Assembly (NCBI RefSeq): GCF_040144835.1
Contig: NZ_CP151632.1
Location: forward strand, 1 to 64,000
Direction: 5' to 3'
Length of the DNA: 64,000 bases
From: Microbacterium sp. LWS13-1.2
Lineage (GTDB): Bacteria > Actinomycetota > Actinomycetes > Actinomycetales > Microbacteriaceae
Shown here piece after piece: positions 44,853 to 58,904 of this stretch. The position numbers and the translations under genes are program-made. How positions within the stretch are numbered: the first letter of the stretch is position 1; each line of letters begins with the position of its first letter. Under the pieces are notes generated by a model. The model searched no databases. It worked only from the letters and a program-made list of their open reading frames with translations, and was not told where the DNA came from.

Positions 44853-47407
44853 TGCGCGTCCCGCTCTCATGGTTGCGTGAGTACGCCGACGTTCCGGCGG
44901 ATGCTTCGCCCGAGGACGTCCTCGCGGCGCTCGTGCGCGTCGGCTTCGAGGAGGAGGACGTCCACCGCTTCGAGCTGCAGGGCCCCATCGTCGTCGGCGA
45001 GGTGCTCGAGTTCGTCGAGGAGCCGCAGTCCAATGGCAAGACGATCCGCTGGTGCCAGGTGCGCGTCGCACCCGACGGTGAGACCGCCGCGGACGGCGGC
45101 GACGCGGTGCACGGCATCGTCTGCGGTGCCCGCAACTTCTTCGCGGGCGACAAGGTCGTCGTCACCCTTCCGGGCGCCGTGCTTCCCGGACCGTTCCCGA
45201 TCGCGGCGCGCAAGACGTATGGGCACGTGTCGGACGGCATGATCGCCTCCGCGCGCGAACTCGGCCTCGGCGAGGAGCACAACGGAATCCTCCGGCTCGT
45301 CGAGCTGGGCATCGACGCGCCCGTCGGCACCGACGCGATCTCGCTGCTGGGCCTCGACGACGTCGCCGTCGAGATCAACGTGACTCCCGACCGCGGGTAC
45401 GCACTCTCGATCCGGGGCGTCGCCCGCGAGTACTCGCACTCGACCGGTGCCGCATTCCGCGACCCCGCCGAGCGCGCGTGGGACGAGATCGCACCCGGCC
45501 AGGGTTTCCCCGTCACCGCCGACGACGCCGCACCCATCCGCGGCCGTGCGGGCGTGACCGAGTTCGTCGCCCGTGTCGTGCGTGGCGTCGACCCCACCAA
45601 GCCCACGCCGGCGTGGATGATCGCGCGCCTGTCGCTCGCCGGCATCCGTTCGCTCGGCATCCTGATCGACATCACGAACTACGTGATGCTCGAGCTCGGC
45701 CAGCCCATCCACGGCTATGACCTCGACAAGCTGCAGGGCGGGATCACGGTGCGCCGAGCCACCGCGGGCGAGAAGCTCGAGACGCTCGACGGCAAGGTCC
45801 GGACGCTCGATGTCGAAGACCTGCTCATCACGGACGAGTCCGGCCCGATCGGTCTCGCGGGCGTCATGGGCGGCGGCGCCACCGAGATGAGCGACGCGAC
45901 GCGCAACGTGCTCATCGAGGCCGCGACGTTCGACACCGTCTCGATCGCGCGCACGGCGCGCCGGCACAAGCTGCCCAGCGAGGCCTCACGCCGCTTCGAG
46001 CGCGGCGTCGACCCGCTCGTGCCGTTCGTCGCCGCGCGCCGGGTCGCCGACCTGATGGAGGAGTACGCCGGCGGCACGAGCGACGACGAGTACGGCGCCG
46101 CGCTCTTCGCCGAGGTGTTCATGCCCGGGATCGAGCTTCCGCCGCTGTTCGTGCAGCACCTCATCGGGGTCGACTACACGCCTGGGCAGATCGAGGCGGC
46201 GCTCCGCCTGATCGGCTGCGAGGTCGTGCCGGCCGAGGACGACGCCGCCGGCTGGCAGGTCATCCCGCCGTCGTGGCGCCCCGACCTCACGGACAAGTGG
46301 ACGCTCGCCGAGGAGGTCGCCCGCATCGAGGGCTACGACCGCATCCCGTCGGTGCTGCCGCTGCCCCCGTCGGGCCGCGGGCTCACCCCCGCCCAGCAGG
46401 GCCGCAGTCGGGTCGCCAACGCGCTCGCGGCCGCCGGGTACGTCGAGACGCCGTCGTTCGGATTCACCACCGAGGAGCAGAACGACCTGCACGGCTCGCC
46501 CTCGGGCGAGCACCTGCCGAGCGTCAAGCTGGCGAACCCGCTCGACGGCCAGTCGCCGTTCCTGCGCCGCTCGCTCGTGCCGGGACTGCTCCAGGTCGCG
46601 CACCGCAACGTGGCGCGCGGACTGACCGACCTGTCGCTGTTCGAGACCGGTGTCGTCTTCCTCCCCGAGCCCGGAGTGCAGTACGGCACGTCGCACGTGC
46701 CCGCGCTGGCCGTGCGCCCGGATGCCGCGACGCTGACCGAGCTCGACGCCTCCATCCCGCCGCAGCACCGGCACATCGCCGTGATGCTCACGGGCAACCT
46801 CGTGGCCAAGCAGCCCGGTGTGGCGCCGGTGGCGGCAGAGCTCGCCGATGCTCTGGACGCCGTCCGCACCATCGCCGCGGCGGCGGGCGTCACGATCGAC
46901 GTGGCACAGTCGGAGCGCGCCGCGCTGCATCCCGGCCGCACGGGCGTGCTGTCGGTCGCCTCGGCGAGCGCGGGGGATCGCGTGGAGGTGGGCTACGTCG
47001 GCGAACTGCTGCCGGCGGTGGCCGAGGCATCCGATCTGCCCGGTCGCGTGATCGTCGCCGAGCTCGATCTCGATCTGGTCCTGTCGCTGGCGGGCGAGAA
47101 GGTCGTCGCCGCGTCGCTGTCAGGTTTCCCGGCCGCGACGCAGGACGTGTCGCTCGTGCTGCCCGCCGATGTGCCGGCCGCCGAGGTGCAGGCCGCGCTC
47201 GCCGAGGGGGCGGGCGAGCTGCTGGAGTCGCTGCGGCTCGTCGACGACTACCGCGGACAGGGTGTGCCCGAGGGCGCGAAGAGCCTGACGTTCGCGCTGC
47301 GCTTCCGCGCTCCCGACCGGACGCTCACCGCCGCCGAGGCCACCGAGGCGAAGCTGGCCGGCGTCGCCGCGGCGACCGAGCGCTTCGGTGCGACCCTGCG
47401 CGAGTAG
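44852..47407 (+). CDS. pheT: phenylalanine--tRNA ligase, beta subunit
   Basis: The 851-residue structural and editing subunit. Domains in order: OB-fold tRNA-binding part (about 40-165), B3/B4 editing (about 215-390), B5 (about 400-490), a catalytic-like core, and the C-terminal anticodon-binding FDX-ACB domain (about 755-850, FPAATQDVSLVLPADV). It is translationally coupled to pheS. A long hairpin follows 20 bases after the stop. Confidence 0.97.
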   Translation: MRVPLSWLREYADVPADASPEDVLAALVRVGFEEEDVHRFELQGPIVVGEVLEFVEEPQSNGKTIRWCQVRVAPDGETAADGGDAVHGIVCGARNFFAGDKVVVTLPGAVLPGPFPIAARKTYGHVSDGMIASARELGLGEEHNGILRLVELGIDAPVGTDAISLLGLDDVAVEINVTPDRGYALSIRGVAREYSHSTGAAFRDPAERAWDEIAPGQGFPVTADDAAPIRGRAGVTEFVARVVRGVDPTKPTPAWMIARLSLAGIRSLGILIDITNYVMLELGQPIHGYDLDKLQGGITVRRATAGEKLETLDGKVRTLDVEDLLITDESGPIGLAGVMGGGATEMSDATRNVLIEAATFDTVSIARTARRHKLPSEASRRFERGVDPLVPFVAARRVADLMEEYAGGTSDDEYGAALFAEVFMPGIELPPLFVQHLIGVDYTPGQIEAALRLIGCEVVPAEDDAAGWQVIPPSWRPDLTDKWTLAEEVARIEGYDRIPSVLPLPPSGRGLTPAQQGRSRVANALAAAGYVETPSFGFTTEEQNDLHGSPSGEHLPSVKLANPLDGQSPFLRRSLVPGLLQVAHRNVARGLTDLSLFETGVVFLPEPGVQYGTSHVPALAVRPDAATLTELDASIPPQHRHIAVMLTGNLVAKQPGVAPVAAELADALDAVRTIAAAAGVTIDVAQSERAALHPGRTGVLSVASASAGDRVEVGYVGELLPAVAEASDLPGRVIVAELDLDLVLSLAGEKVVAASLSGFPAATQDVSLVLPADVPAAEVQAALAEGAGELLESLRLVDDYRGQGVPEGAKSLTFALRFRAPDRTLTAAEATEAKLAGVAAATERFGATLRE

Positions 47408-47427
47408 CGCGAGCACGAGTCCACCAT

Positions 47428-47457
47428 GGATGCCGCCTCCTGACGGGGGCGGCATCC
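47428..47457. terminator. terminator-like hairpin after pheT
   Basis: A 13-bp stem (47428-47440 with 47445-47457, one T-G pair) closes on the tetraloop TGAC, between convergent pheT and the MocR gene. The arms contain GGATGCCG and CGGCATCC, the nonamer over-used across the window. There is no T run. Confidence 0.6.
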
Positions 47458-47479
47458 GTCGTGCCGGCGGAGCGGTCCC

Positions 47480-48919
47480 TCAACCGCCGCCCGGCCGAGC
47501 CGGTCGAGCCGGTCGAGCGCGTGATGCCGCTTCGATGGCTTCGCCCAGCTGCGCGATGGCCTCCCGCACGGCTTCGTCGTCGATGTTCCCGAACCCCAGG
47601 ACGAGCGCCGGCGGCAGATCGCTTCGCGCTCGTGCGAACGACGCCAGACCCGTGACGCGCAGCGAGCGGTCGGTCGCCTCGGCGACGACGCTGAGCTCGT
47701 CGACGCCCGGCGGCAGGCGGAGGATGCCGTGGAACCCGGCGGCGAGCCCGGTCAAGGAGGCCGTCGCGACGGCGCGTTCGAGAGCGCTGAGGACCACCGC
47801 GCGCCGAGCCGAATAGACGCTCCGCATCGCGCGGACGTGCTTGTCGTGGCGGCCGGACTCGATGAGCATGGCGAAGGCGAGCTCGTCGAGCGCAGGGCCG
47901 CCGCGGTCCGCGACGAGTCGTCGCGCGGCGAGGTCGTCGACGAGCGATCCTGGTGCCGCGATCCAGCCCACGCGGGTCGCGGGGGCGTGCGTCTTGCTCG
48001 CCGACCCGATGAGCACCACGCGATCGGGCGCGAGACCCTGGAGCGCGCCGACCGGCGTGCGGTCGTAGCGGAACTCGGAGTCGTAGTCGTCCTCGATGAT
48101 CCAGGCCCCGGTGTCTGCTGCCCACTCCACGAGCTCGAGCCGGCGAGCTGCCGACAGCACGATGCCGGTCGGCGACTGGTGCGCCGGAGTGACGAGCACG
48201 GCGTGAGCTCCGGCATCCACCAGCAGGTCGGCGCGGACGCCGTCCGCATCCACCGGGATCGGTGCGAGCTGGATGCCGGCGGCCCGAGCCACGCCATCGA
48301 CGCTCCGGTCTCCGGGATCCTCCACCGCGAGCACGCGCACGCCGCGCGCCGCGAGGGCGGGCAGCACCAGAGCGAGCGCCTGGGCGAACCCCTGGCACAG
48401 CAGCACGTGATCGGCGGCCGTCGCGGCGGCGCGCACGCGCCGCAGATGGTCCGCGATCGCCGCCCTTGCCCGCGGGTGACCTCGGCCGTCCGCATAGTCG
48501 AGATCGCTCGACCTGATCCGCCGCGTCGCCTCGCCGTGCGCCCATGCCCAGTCGGCCGCGGGGAACTTGCGCAGGTCGGGAACCCCGGGGCGCAGGTCCC
48601 AGCGCGGCGGTGCGACGCCGGCGCGCGGCGGCGGCGTCTGGCTCGCCGGAACGGCGCCGGACGAGACGCGGGTGCGCGCACCCGCGCGCGAGACCAGGTA
48701 CCCCTCGGCGCCGAGCTGCTCGTAGACCCGGACGATGGTGCCGCGGGCGACACCGAAGTGCTCCGCGAGCTCGCGCGTCGACGGCACTGCGTCTCCTTCG
48801 CGGAGGACGCCGGCGCGGACCGCGTCCCGCAGCGCGGCTTGCAGCCGTGTTCCCCACCGGGGGCCGGCTGCCACGGCGAGCGCGAGCGAGAGATCCGAAG
48901 TGGTCCAGTTCTGCGACAT
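47480..48919 (-). CDS. MocR/PdxR-type regulator (GntR helix-turn-helix fused to aminotransferase domain)
   Basis: A 479-residue regulator. The winged helix is at about 15-80 (AVPSTRELAEHFGVARGTIVRVYEQL). The fold-type I aminotransferase domain at about 110-460 has IIEDDYDSEFRYD and the PLP lysine in IGSASKTHAPATRVGW. PdxR-type members sense PLP and control vitamin B6 genes, but no pdx gene is next to it. ATG 48919 follows a minus-strand TATGGT (48933-48928) by 8 bases, and a symmetrical operator overlies that hexamer, suggesting autoregulation. Confidence 0.9.
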   Translation of the reverse strand: MSQNWTTSDLSLALAVAAGPRWGTRLQAALRDAVRAGVLREGDAVPSTRELAEHFGVARGTIVRVYEQLGAEGYLVSRAGARTRVSSGAVPASQTPPPRAGVAPPRWDLRPGVPDLRKFPAADWAWAHGEATRRIRSSDLDYADGRGHPRARAAIADHLRRVRAAATAADHVLLCQGFAQALALVLPALAARGVRVLAVEDPGDRSVDGVARAAGIQLAPIPVDADGVRADLLVDAGAHAVLVTPAHQSPTGIVLSAARRLELVEWAADTGAWIIEDDYDSEFRYDRTPVGALQGLAPDRVVLIGSASKTHAPATRVGWIAAPGSLVDDLAARRLVADRGGPALDELAFAMLIESGRHDKHVRAMRSVYSARRAVVLSALERAVATASLTGLAAGFHGILRLPPGVDELSVVAEATDRSLRVTGLASFARARSDLPPALVLGFGNIDDEAVREAIAQLGEAIEAASRARPARPARPGGG

Positions 48920-48920
48920 T

Positions 48921-48943
48921 CCAGTGGACCATACCACTGGACC
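48921..48943. promoter_or_regulatory. operator between the MocR gene and the RibD-domain gene
   Basis: CCAGTGG (48921-48927) and CCACTGG (48934-48940) form an inverted repeat around ACCATA. The element also reads as two near-direct copies of AGTGGACCA/ACTGGACCA, similar to the AGTGGWCTA-type sites of corynebacterial PdxR. It overlies the -10 of the MocR gene and lies about 60 bases before the divergent gene; TAGTCT at 48953-48958 could serve the latter. Confidence 0.6.
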
Positions 48944-49001
48944 ACTTGCGCCGTAGTCTTCTCACGCCGGAAGCTCCGGCGCGGTGGGAGGAGGGGCAGA
49001 C

Positions 49002-49574
49002 ATGGGCTCGACGGTGCTGTACGTCACGGTCTCGGTCGATGGGTACGCGGCCGCACCCGGGGACGACCTGTCCCGGCTGCATCGGTGGCTCGACGATGCC
49101 GGACCGCAGGGCGGCGACGACGTCGCGAGGGAACTGGTCGAACGATTCCGCAGCGCGGGCGCCATCATCTTCGGCCGCCGCACCTGGGACGCAGGCCAGG
49201 AGCCATGGGGCGACGATGACGTCTTCTCGAGCCCGGTGTTCGTGGTGACGCACGAGTCTCGGGCACCCGAAGCCAGGAACGGCACGCTGTTCACCTACGT
49301 CTCGGGCGAGCCGTCGAGCATCCTGGTGCAGGCGAAGGCCGTCGCGGGCGACGCCGAGGTGGTGATCATGGGAAGCCCGCACACGGCGCAGCAGTTCCTC
49401 CGCGCCGGCCTCGTGGACCTGCTCCTCCTGCACATCGCTCCCGTACTGGTGGGCGGCGGGATCCCGCTGTTCGCCGACCTGCCGGCATCCCACGAACTGG
49501 CGCTTCTCTCCTGGCGTCGGGCGCGCGACGTGTTCGCCGTGGAGTATGCCGTGCTCCCCGCCGACGGACGCTGA
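49002..49574 (+). CDS. dihydrofolate reductase-fold (RibD C-terminal domain) protein
   Basis: A 190-residue protein with the RibD-C/DHFR fold: VLYVTVSVDGYAAAP, AGAIIFGRRTWD, VVIMGSPHTAQQFLRAGLVDLLLLHIAPVLVGGGIPLF. These proteins are NADPH-dependent reductases of unknown substrate, distinct from FolA at 3059. GGGAGGAGG precedes the ATG; an in-frame GTG at 48984 is less likely. It is divergent from the MocR gene across a symmetrical operator and may be its target. Confidence 0.85.
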   Translation: MGSTVLYVTVSVDGYAAAPGDDLSRLHRWLDDAGPQGGDDVARELVERFRSAGAIIFGRRTWDAGQEPWGDDDVFSSPVFVVTHESRAPEARNGTLFTYVSGEPSSILVQAKAVAGDAEVVIMGSPHTAQQFLRAGLVDLLLLHIAPVLVGGGIPLFADLPASHELALLSWRRARDVFAVEYAVLPADGR

Positions 49575-49650
49575 GAGCACGGGCTGCGGGGGTCCGGCGA
49601 CGGGGCCGGGGCTCTGGCCACCCCGCGAGCGCGTCTGGTTGGGTAATGAC

Positions 49651-50631
49651 ATGACCGACGTGCTGGTGCTGGGCGGGACGGGCTGGTTGAGCGGGCGCAT
49701 CGCCGAGCGGTGGACGGATGCCGGCGCCGCCGTCACCTGCCTCGCTCGAGGCGGGCGGGAGGCACCGTACGGCGCCGCCCTTGTCGTCGGCGACCGGGAC
49801 GCAGTCGACGCCTACGCCCCGGTGGCGAGCCGGGACTGGGACGAGATCGTCGATGTCTCATCGAACCCGGCGCACGTCGCATCCGCCCTCGAGGCGCTGA
49901 GCGACCGGACGCGGCACTGGACGTACATCTCGACGGTGTCGGTCTACGCCGCGGACGACGAGCCCGGCGCCGACGAATCGGCCGGACTGCTCCCGCTCGG
50001 CGACCCCGGCGCGGACGAGGACTACGGTCGCGCGAAAGTGCGGGCCGAGGCATCCGTCCGCGAGTCGCTCGGTTTCCGCGCGGCGATCGTGCGCCCGGGC
50101 CTCATCGTGGGCCCCGGTGACCCCACCGACCGGTTCGGCTACTGGGTCGGGCGGTTCGCACTCGCCGGCAACGAGGATGTGCTCGCGCCGGAGACGCCGG
50201 ATCGCGGCGCACAGGTGATCGATGTCGACGACCTCGCCGAGTTCGTGCAGGCGATCGGGCGAGAGCGGTGGACCGGCGTCGTGAACGCGGTGGGCGATCC
50301 CGTCGGCCTCGACCGGCTGCTCGCAGACGCCCGTGAGGTGGCCGGGCACACAGGATCCGTCGTGTCGGCGGACGATGCCTGGCTCGAGGCGCAGGGGGTG
50401 GCGTACTGGATGGGTCCGCGCTCGCTGCCGCTGTGGCTGCCCGCCGGCATGCCGGGTTTCTGGACCCGCTCGAACACCGCGTACCGGCTGCTGGGGGGCC
50501 GGCTGCGCCCTCTGCGCGAGACGCTCGCGCGCACGCTGGCGGACGAACGCGAGCGCGGCCTGGCCCGCGAGCGCCGCGCGGGTCTCACGCGCGACGAGGA
50601 GCTCGGGCTGCTGCGCGAGCTCCTGGTGTGA
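49651..50631 (+). CDS. NAD-dependent epimerase/reductase family protein
   Basis: A 326-residue extended SDR. The cofactor loop is VLVLGGTGWLSGR (8-16), the active-site Tyr-Lys pair lies in EDYGRAKVRAE, and ISTVSVYAADD precedes it. It resembles isoflavone-reductase-like and NDP-sugar epimerase proteins of actinobacteria, with no known substrate. No ribosome site is evident before the ATG; TAATGA lies 1 base upstream and is too close to act as a leaderless -10. Start is therefore uncertain. Confidence 0.83.
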   Translation: MTDVLVLGGTGWLSGRIAERWTDAGAAVTCLARGGREAPYGAALVVGDRDAVDAYAPVASRDWDEIVDVSSNPAHVASALEALSDRTRHWTYISTVSVYAADDEPGADESAGLLPLGDPGADEDYGRAKVRAEASVRESLGFRAAIVRPGLIVGPGDPTDRFGYWVGRFALAGNEDVLAPETPDRGAQVIDVDDLAEFVQAIGRERWTGVVNAVGDPVGLDRLLADAREVAGHTGSVVSADDAWLEAQGVAYWMGPRSLPLWLPAGMPGFWTRSNTAYRLLGGRLRPLRETLARTLADERERGLARERRAGLTRDEELGLLRELLV

Positions 50632-50700
50632 TCCCGGCGAGAGCCGCTCGCGCTCGCATTCGATTTGCGGATGCCGCGACCGGGCGGCTATCGTCGGCCC

Positions 50701-50787
50701 ATGCCTTCGGCGACCCAGGGACTCCCGACGCTCCTTCCGAGCGTCGCTCCCGCGCGCCGACGCCGTCTGGGCGAGCGCCGACTCTAG
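50701..50787 (+). CDS. candidate arginine-rich leader peptide (28 codons) upstream of argC
   Basis: TATCGT (50689-50694) is 6 bases before an ATG opening a 28-codon ORF that ends ARRRRLGERRL, with four consecutive arginine codons (50755-50766) and two more before the stop. It lies 90 bases before argC. A perfect 8-bp hairpin (CGACGCTC 50726-50733, GAGCGTCG 50739-50746) lies inside it, just before the arginine run. The layout suits ribosome-mediated control by arginyl-tRNA. Arginine-rich frames also arise by chance in GC-rich DNA, so coding is unproven. Confidence 0.45.
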   Translation: MPSATQGLPTLLPSVAPARRRRLGERRL

Positions 50788-50877
50788 GCGACCCCCGCAC
50801 CGCCGTCCTCGTCAGGGATGTCTGCGAGCGGGCGTCGCCGTCTCCGGCCCGCAGCCCCAGACTCTAAGGTGGAATCC

Positions 50878-52053
50878 ATGACATATTCGGTCGCCGTTTC
50901 CGGCGCATCCGGCTATGCGGGCGGCGAGATCCTGCGGATCCTCGCCGCGCATCCCGACGTCGAGATCCGCACCGTGACCGCGCACTCCAACGCGGGACAG
51001 CCGCTCATCCAGCACCAGCCGCACCTGCGGTCGCTCGCTCACCTCACCCTCGAGCAGACCACACCGGACGTGCTCGCCGGGCACGACATCGTGTTCCTGG
51101 CGCTGCCGCACGGGCAGTCGGGGCAGTACACCGACGCGCTCGGCGACACGCCCCTGGTGATCGATGCGGGCGCCGACCACCGTCTCGAGTCGGTCGCCGA
51201 CTGGGATCGCTTCTACGGCGGCGACTTCCACGACCCGTGGGTGTACGGCGTTCCCGAGCTCCCCGTCGCCGGCTCGAAGCAGCGGGACCGGCTCGTCGGT
51301 GCGACCCGGATCGCCGCGCCGGGCTGCAACGCCTCAACCGTGAGCCTGAGCCTCGCTCCGGGCGTCGCGGCCGGAGTCATCGACCCTTCCGACATCGTGA
51401 CGGTGCTCGCGGTCGGACCGTCGGGCGCCGGCAGGAACCTCAAGACGAACCTCCTGGCCAGCGAGGTCCTCGGCACGGCGAATCCGTACGCGGTGGGCGG
51501 CACGCACCGGCACATCCCCGAGATCCGCCAGGCCCTCGCCGCCGCGCGCAGCGCCCGGTCGTTGAGCGAGCGAGGAACGTGGTCGTTGAGCGAGCTTGCG
51601 AGTCGAAACGCAGAGACGAAACGCCCCGAGCATGCCGACGACGTCTCGTCTCGCTTCGCTCGCTCAACGACCGATGCCGCGGACCAGGGCATCCGGATCT
51701 CGTTCACCCCCGTTCTGGTGCCCATGTCGCGCGGCATCCTCGCCACGTCGACGGCGCCCATCGCGCCCGGTGCGACCGACGACGAGATCCGCGCTGCGTG
51801 GGAGGCCGCCTACGGCGACGAGACGTTCGTGCAGCTGCTGCCGGCGGGGGAGTTCCCGCGCACGGCCGACGTGCTGGGCGCGAACACGGCGCTGATGGGT
51901 CTGGCGATCGACCGGGCTGCGAACCGGGTGGTCGTCGTGACGGCCGTCGACAACCTCGTCAAGGGCACGGCCGGAGCCGCCGTGCAGTCCATGAACATCG
52001 CGCTGGGCCTCACCGAGGGCACCGCGCTCACCGTGAACGGAGTTGCCCCGTGA
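50878..52053 (+). CDS. argC: N-acetyl-gamma-glutamyl-phosphate reductase, with in-frame repeat insertion
   Basis: Third step of arginine synthesis. NAD(P) loop [12 protein letters not shown] (7-18) and catalytic Cys150 in [11 protein letters not shown] are present; [16 protein letters not shown] and the C-terminal [15 protein letters not shown] are normal. The protein is 391 residues against about 345 for relatives. The extra 40 or so residues, about 227-266, are encoded by a palindromic repeat element (51556-51673) between [12 protein letters not shown] and [10 protein letters not shown], with the frame kept. The ATG has both an AAGGTGG ribosome-like site and a TAAGGT hexamer 7 bases upstream, which overlap. 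Confidence 0.95.
   Translation: MTYSVAVSGASGYAGGEILRILAAHPDVEIRTVTAHSNAGQPLIQHQPHLRSLAHLTLEQTTPDVLAGHDIVFLALPHGQSGQYTDALGDTPLVIDAGADHRLESVADWDRFYGGDFHDPWVYGVPELPVAGSKQRDRLVGATRIAAPGCNASTVSLSLAPGVAAGVIDPSDIVTVLAVGPSGAGRNLKTNLLASEVLGTANPYAVGGTHRHIPEIRQALAAARSARSLSERGTWSLSELASRNAETKRPEHADDVSSRFARSTTDAADQGIRISFTPVLVPMSRGILATSTAPIAPGATDDEIRAAWEAAYGDETFVQLLPAGEFPRTADVLGANTALMGLAIDRAANRVVVVTAVDNLVKGTAGAAVQSMNIALGLTEGTALTVNGVAP
51556..51673. repeat. palindromic repeat element inserted in argC
   Basis: GGTCGTTGAGCGAGC (51581-51595) and GCTCGCTCAACGACC (51658-51672) are perfect 15-base terminal inverted repeats of a 92-base element. A further partial copy of the left end lies at 51557-51573, giving a 17-bp perfect match to the right end (51657-51673). 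Inside are GTCGAAACG and GAGACGA/TCGTCTC pairs. Fragments recur at 37027 and 56262. Confidence 0.85.
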
Positions 52054-53207
52054 GCGTCACCGCGCCCCAGGGATTCGAAGCGGCGGGCGTCGCCGTCGGG
52101 CTCAAGTCGACCGGCAAGCCCGACGTGGCCGTGGTCGTCAACCGTGGGCCGCTCAAGGTCGGCGCCGCGGTCTTCACGAGCAACCGCGCGAAGGCGAACC
52201 CGATCCTGTGGTCGCAGGAGGTGGTCCGCGACGGCGTGGTCGAGGCCGTCGTGCTCAACTCCGGTGGCGCGAACTGCTTCACCGGTCCGTTCGGCTTCCA
52301 GACCACGCACCAGACCGCCGAGAGGGCCGCGGAGCTGCTGGGCGTGAGTGCCGGCGACATCCTGATCTGCTCGACGGGACTGATCGGCACCGGCGACGAG
52401 GTCTTCCGCGGCAAGGTGCTCACCGGCACCGAGCAGGGCATCGCCGAGCTCTCCGTCGACGGCGGCGAGGCGGCATCCCTCGCCATCATGACCACCGACT
52501 CGCGGCCCAAGCGCTCCGCCGTGACGAAGGACGGCTGGTCGATCGGGGGCATGGCGAAGGGCGCCGGGATGCTGGCACCCGGCCTCGCCACCATGCTCGT
52601 GGTGATCACGACCGACGCCGTCCTCGACGCCGCCCAGGCCGACGCGGCGCTGCGTCAGGCGACCGGGCGCACATTCGACCGGCTGGACTCCGACGGCTGC
52701 ATGTCGACCAACGACCAGGTCACCCTCATGGTGAGCGGGGCGTCGGGCGTCACGCCCGATCCGGACGCCTTCGCCGCCGCGCTCGCCGACGTCTGCCAGG
52801 ACCTCGCGCAGCAGCTGCAGGGCGACGCCGAGGGTGCGAGCCACGACATCACCATCCAGGTCATCAACGCCGCTTCCGAGCAGGACGCCGTCGAGGTGGG
52901 CCGCTCGGTCGCCCGCAACAATCTGTTCAAGGCAGCGATCTTCGGCAACGACCCGAACTGGGGCCGCGTGCTCGCCGCCATCGGCACCACGCAGGCCGAG
53001 TTCGACCCCTACGACGTGGACGTGTGGATGAACGGCGTCCGCGTGTGCTCGCATGGGGGCCCCGACGCGCCGCGAGAGGACGTCGATCTGACGCCCCGCG
53101 CGACCGATCTCATCATCGACCTGAAGGTCGGGGCGGCGGAGGCGACGATCCTCACCAACGACCTCACTCACGACTACGTCCACGAGAACAGCGCCTACTC
53201 CTCATGA
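52050..53207 (+). CDS. argJ: bifunctional glutamate N-acetyltransferase / amino-acid acetyltransferase
   Basis: Recycles the acetyl group between ornithine and glutamate. The 385-residue precursor self-cleaves at the Ala-Thr bond in [11 protein letters not shown], making alpha and beta chains with the new N-terminal threonine as nucleophile. [35 protein letters not shown] and [15 protein letters not shown] are all conserved. GTG 52050 overlaps the argC stop. Confidence 0.97.
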   Translation: MSVTAPQGFEAAGVAVGLKSTGKPDVAVVVNRGPLKVGAAVFTSNRAKANPILWSQEVVRDGVVEAVVLNSGGANCFTGPFGFQTTHQTAERAAELLGVSAGDILICSTGLIGTGDEVFRGKVLTGTEQGIAELSVDGGEAASLAIMTTDSRPKRSAVTKDGWSIGGMAKGAGMLAPGLATMLVVITTDAVLDAAQADAALRQATGRTFDRLDSDGCMSTNDQVTLMVSGASGVTPDPDAFAAALADVCQDLAQQLQGDAEGASHDITIQVINAASEQDAVEVGRSVARNNLFKAAIFGNDPNWGRVLAAIGTTQAEFDPYDVDVWMNGVRVCSHGGPDAPREDVDLTPRATDLIIDLKVGAAEATILTNDLTHDYVHENSAYSS

Positions 53208-54099
53208 CTGACCTGCAAGAGACCGATCCCGGCGAAGCCAGCGCGCGCGCCGTGACCCTCATCGAGTCGCTGCCCTGGCTCCGGCGGTTCCGCGACCAGA
53301 TCGTCGTGGTGAAGTACGGCGGCAACGCGATGGTGAGCGAGGAGCTGCAGGATGCCTTCGCCGCCGACATCGCCTACCTCCGCTACGTCGGGGTGAAGCC
53401 GGTCGTGGTGCACGGCGGGGGCCCTCAGATCTCGTCGATGCTCGATCGCCTGGCGATCCCGAGCGAGTTCAAGGGCGGCTACCGCGTCACCTCCACCGAG
53501 GCGATCTCGGTGGTGCGGATGGTGCTCACCGGCCAGATCAATCCGCAGCTCGTGTCGAAGATCAACGCGCACGGCCCCGTCGCCACGGGGCTCAGCGGTG
53601 AGGACGCGGGCCTGTTCGGCGGCCGCCGCCGCGGCGTGGTCATCGAGGGCGTCGAGCACGACCTCGGCCGGGTCGGAGATGTCGTCGAGGTCGATCCGCA
53701 GCCCGTCCTCGACCAGCTCGCGGCGGGCCGCATCCCCGTGGTGTCGAGCATCGCTCCCGACCTCGACCACCCCGGGCACTCGCTGAACGTCAACGCGGAT
53801 GCCGCGGCATCCGCCCTCGCCGTCGCGCTGGGCGCCGCGAAGCTCGTCGTGCTCACCGACGTGGCCGGGCTCTACGCCGACTGGCCCAACCGCGACTCGC
53901 TCGTGTCGCACCTGACCTCGACGGAGCTTCGGGCGATGCTGCCGACGCTCGAGTCGGGCATGATCCCGAAGATGGCGGCGTGCCTGGAGGCCGTCGAGGG
54001 CGGCGTGGAGACCGCTGCCATCATCGACGGACGGGTGCCGCATTCGGTGCTCGTGGAGATCTTCACCAGCAAGGGAATCGGAACAGAGGTGGTGCTCGG

Positions 54100-54103
<4 letters not shown>
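53204..54103 (+). CDS. argB: acetylglutamate kinase
   Basis: Phosphorylates N-acetylglutamate. The 299-residue amino acid kinase has [23 protein letters not shown], the arginine-sensitive-type N-terminal helix ([19 protein letters not shown]), and [18 protein letters not shown]. The N-terminal helix is the part that lets arginine inhibit hexameric ArgB, so feedback inhibition is likely. The ATG overlaps the argJ stop. Confidence 0.97.
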
Positions 54104-56234
<2,131 letters not shown>

Positions 56235-56262
56235 CCGCGTCGGCGCGCAGGGATCCCGGTCG

Positions 56263-58883
<2,621 letters not shown>

Positions 58884-58904
58884 GCCTCGGGGTCCGGCCG
58901 GCGA

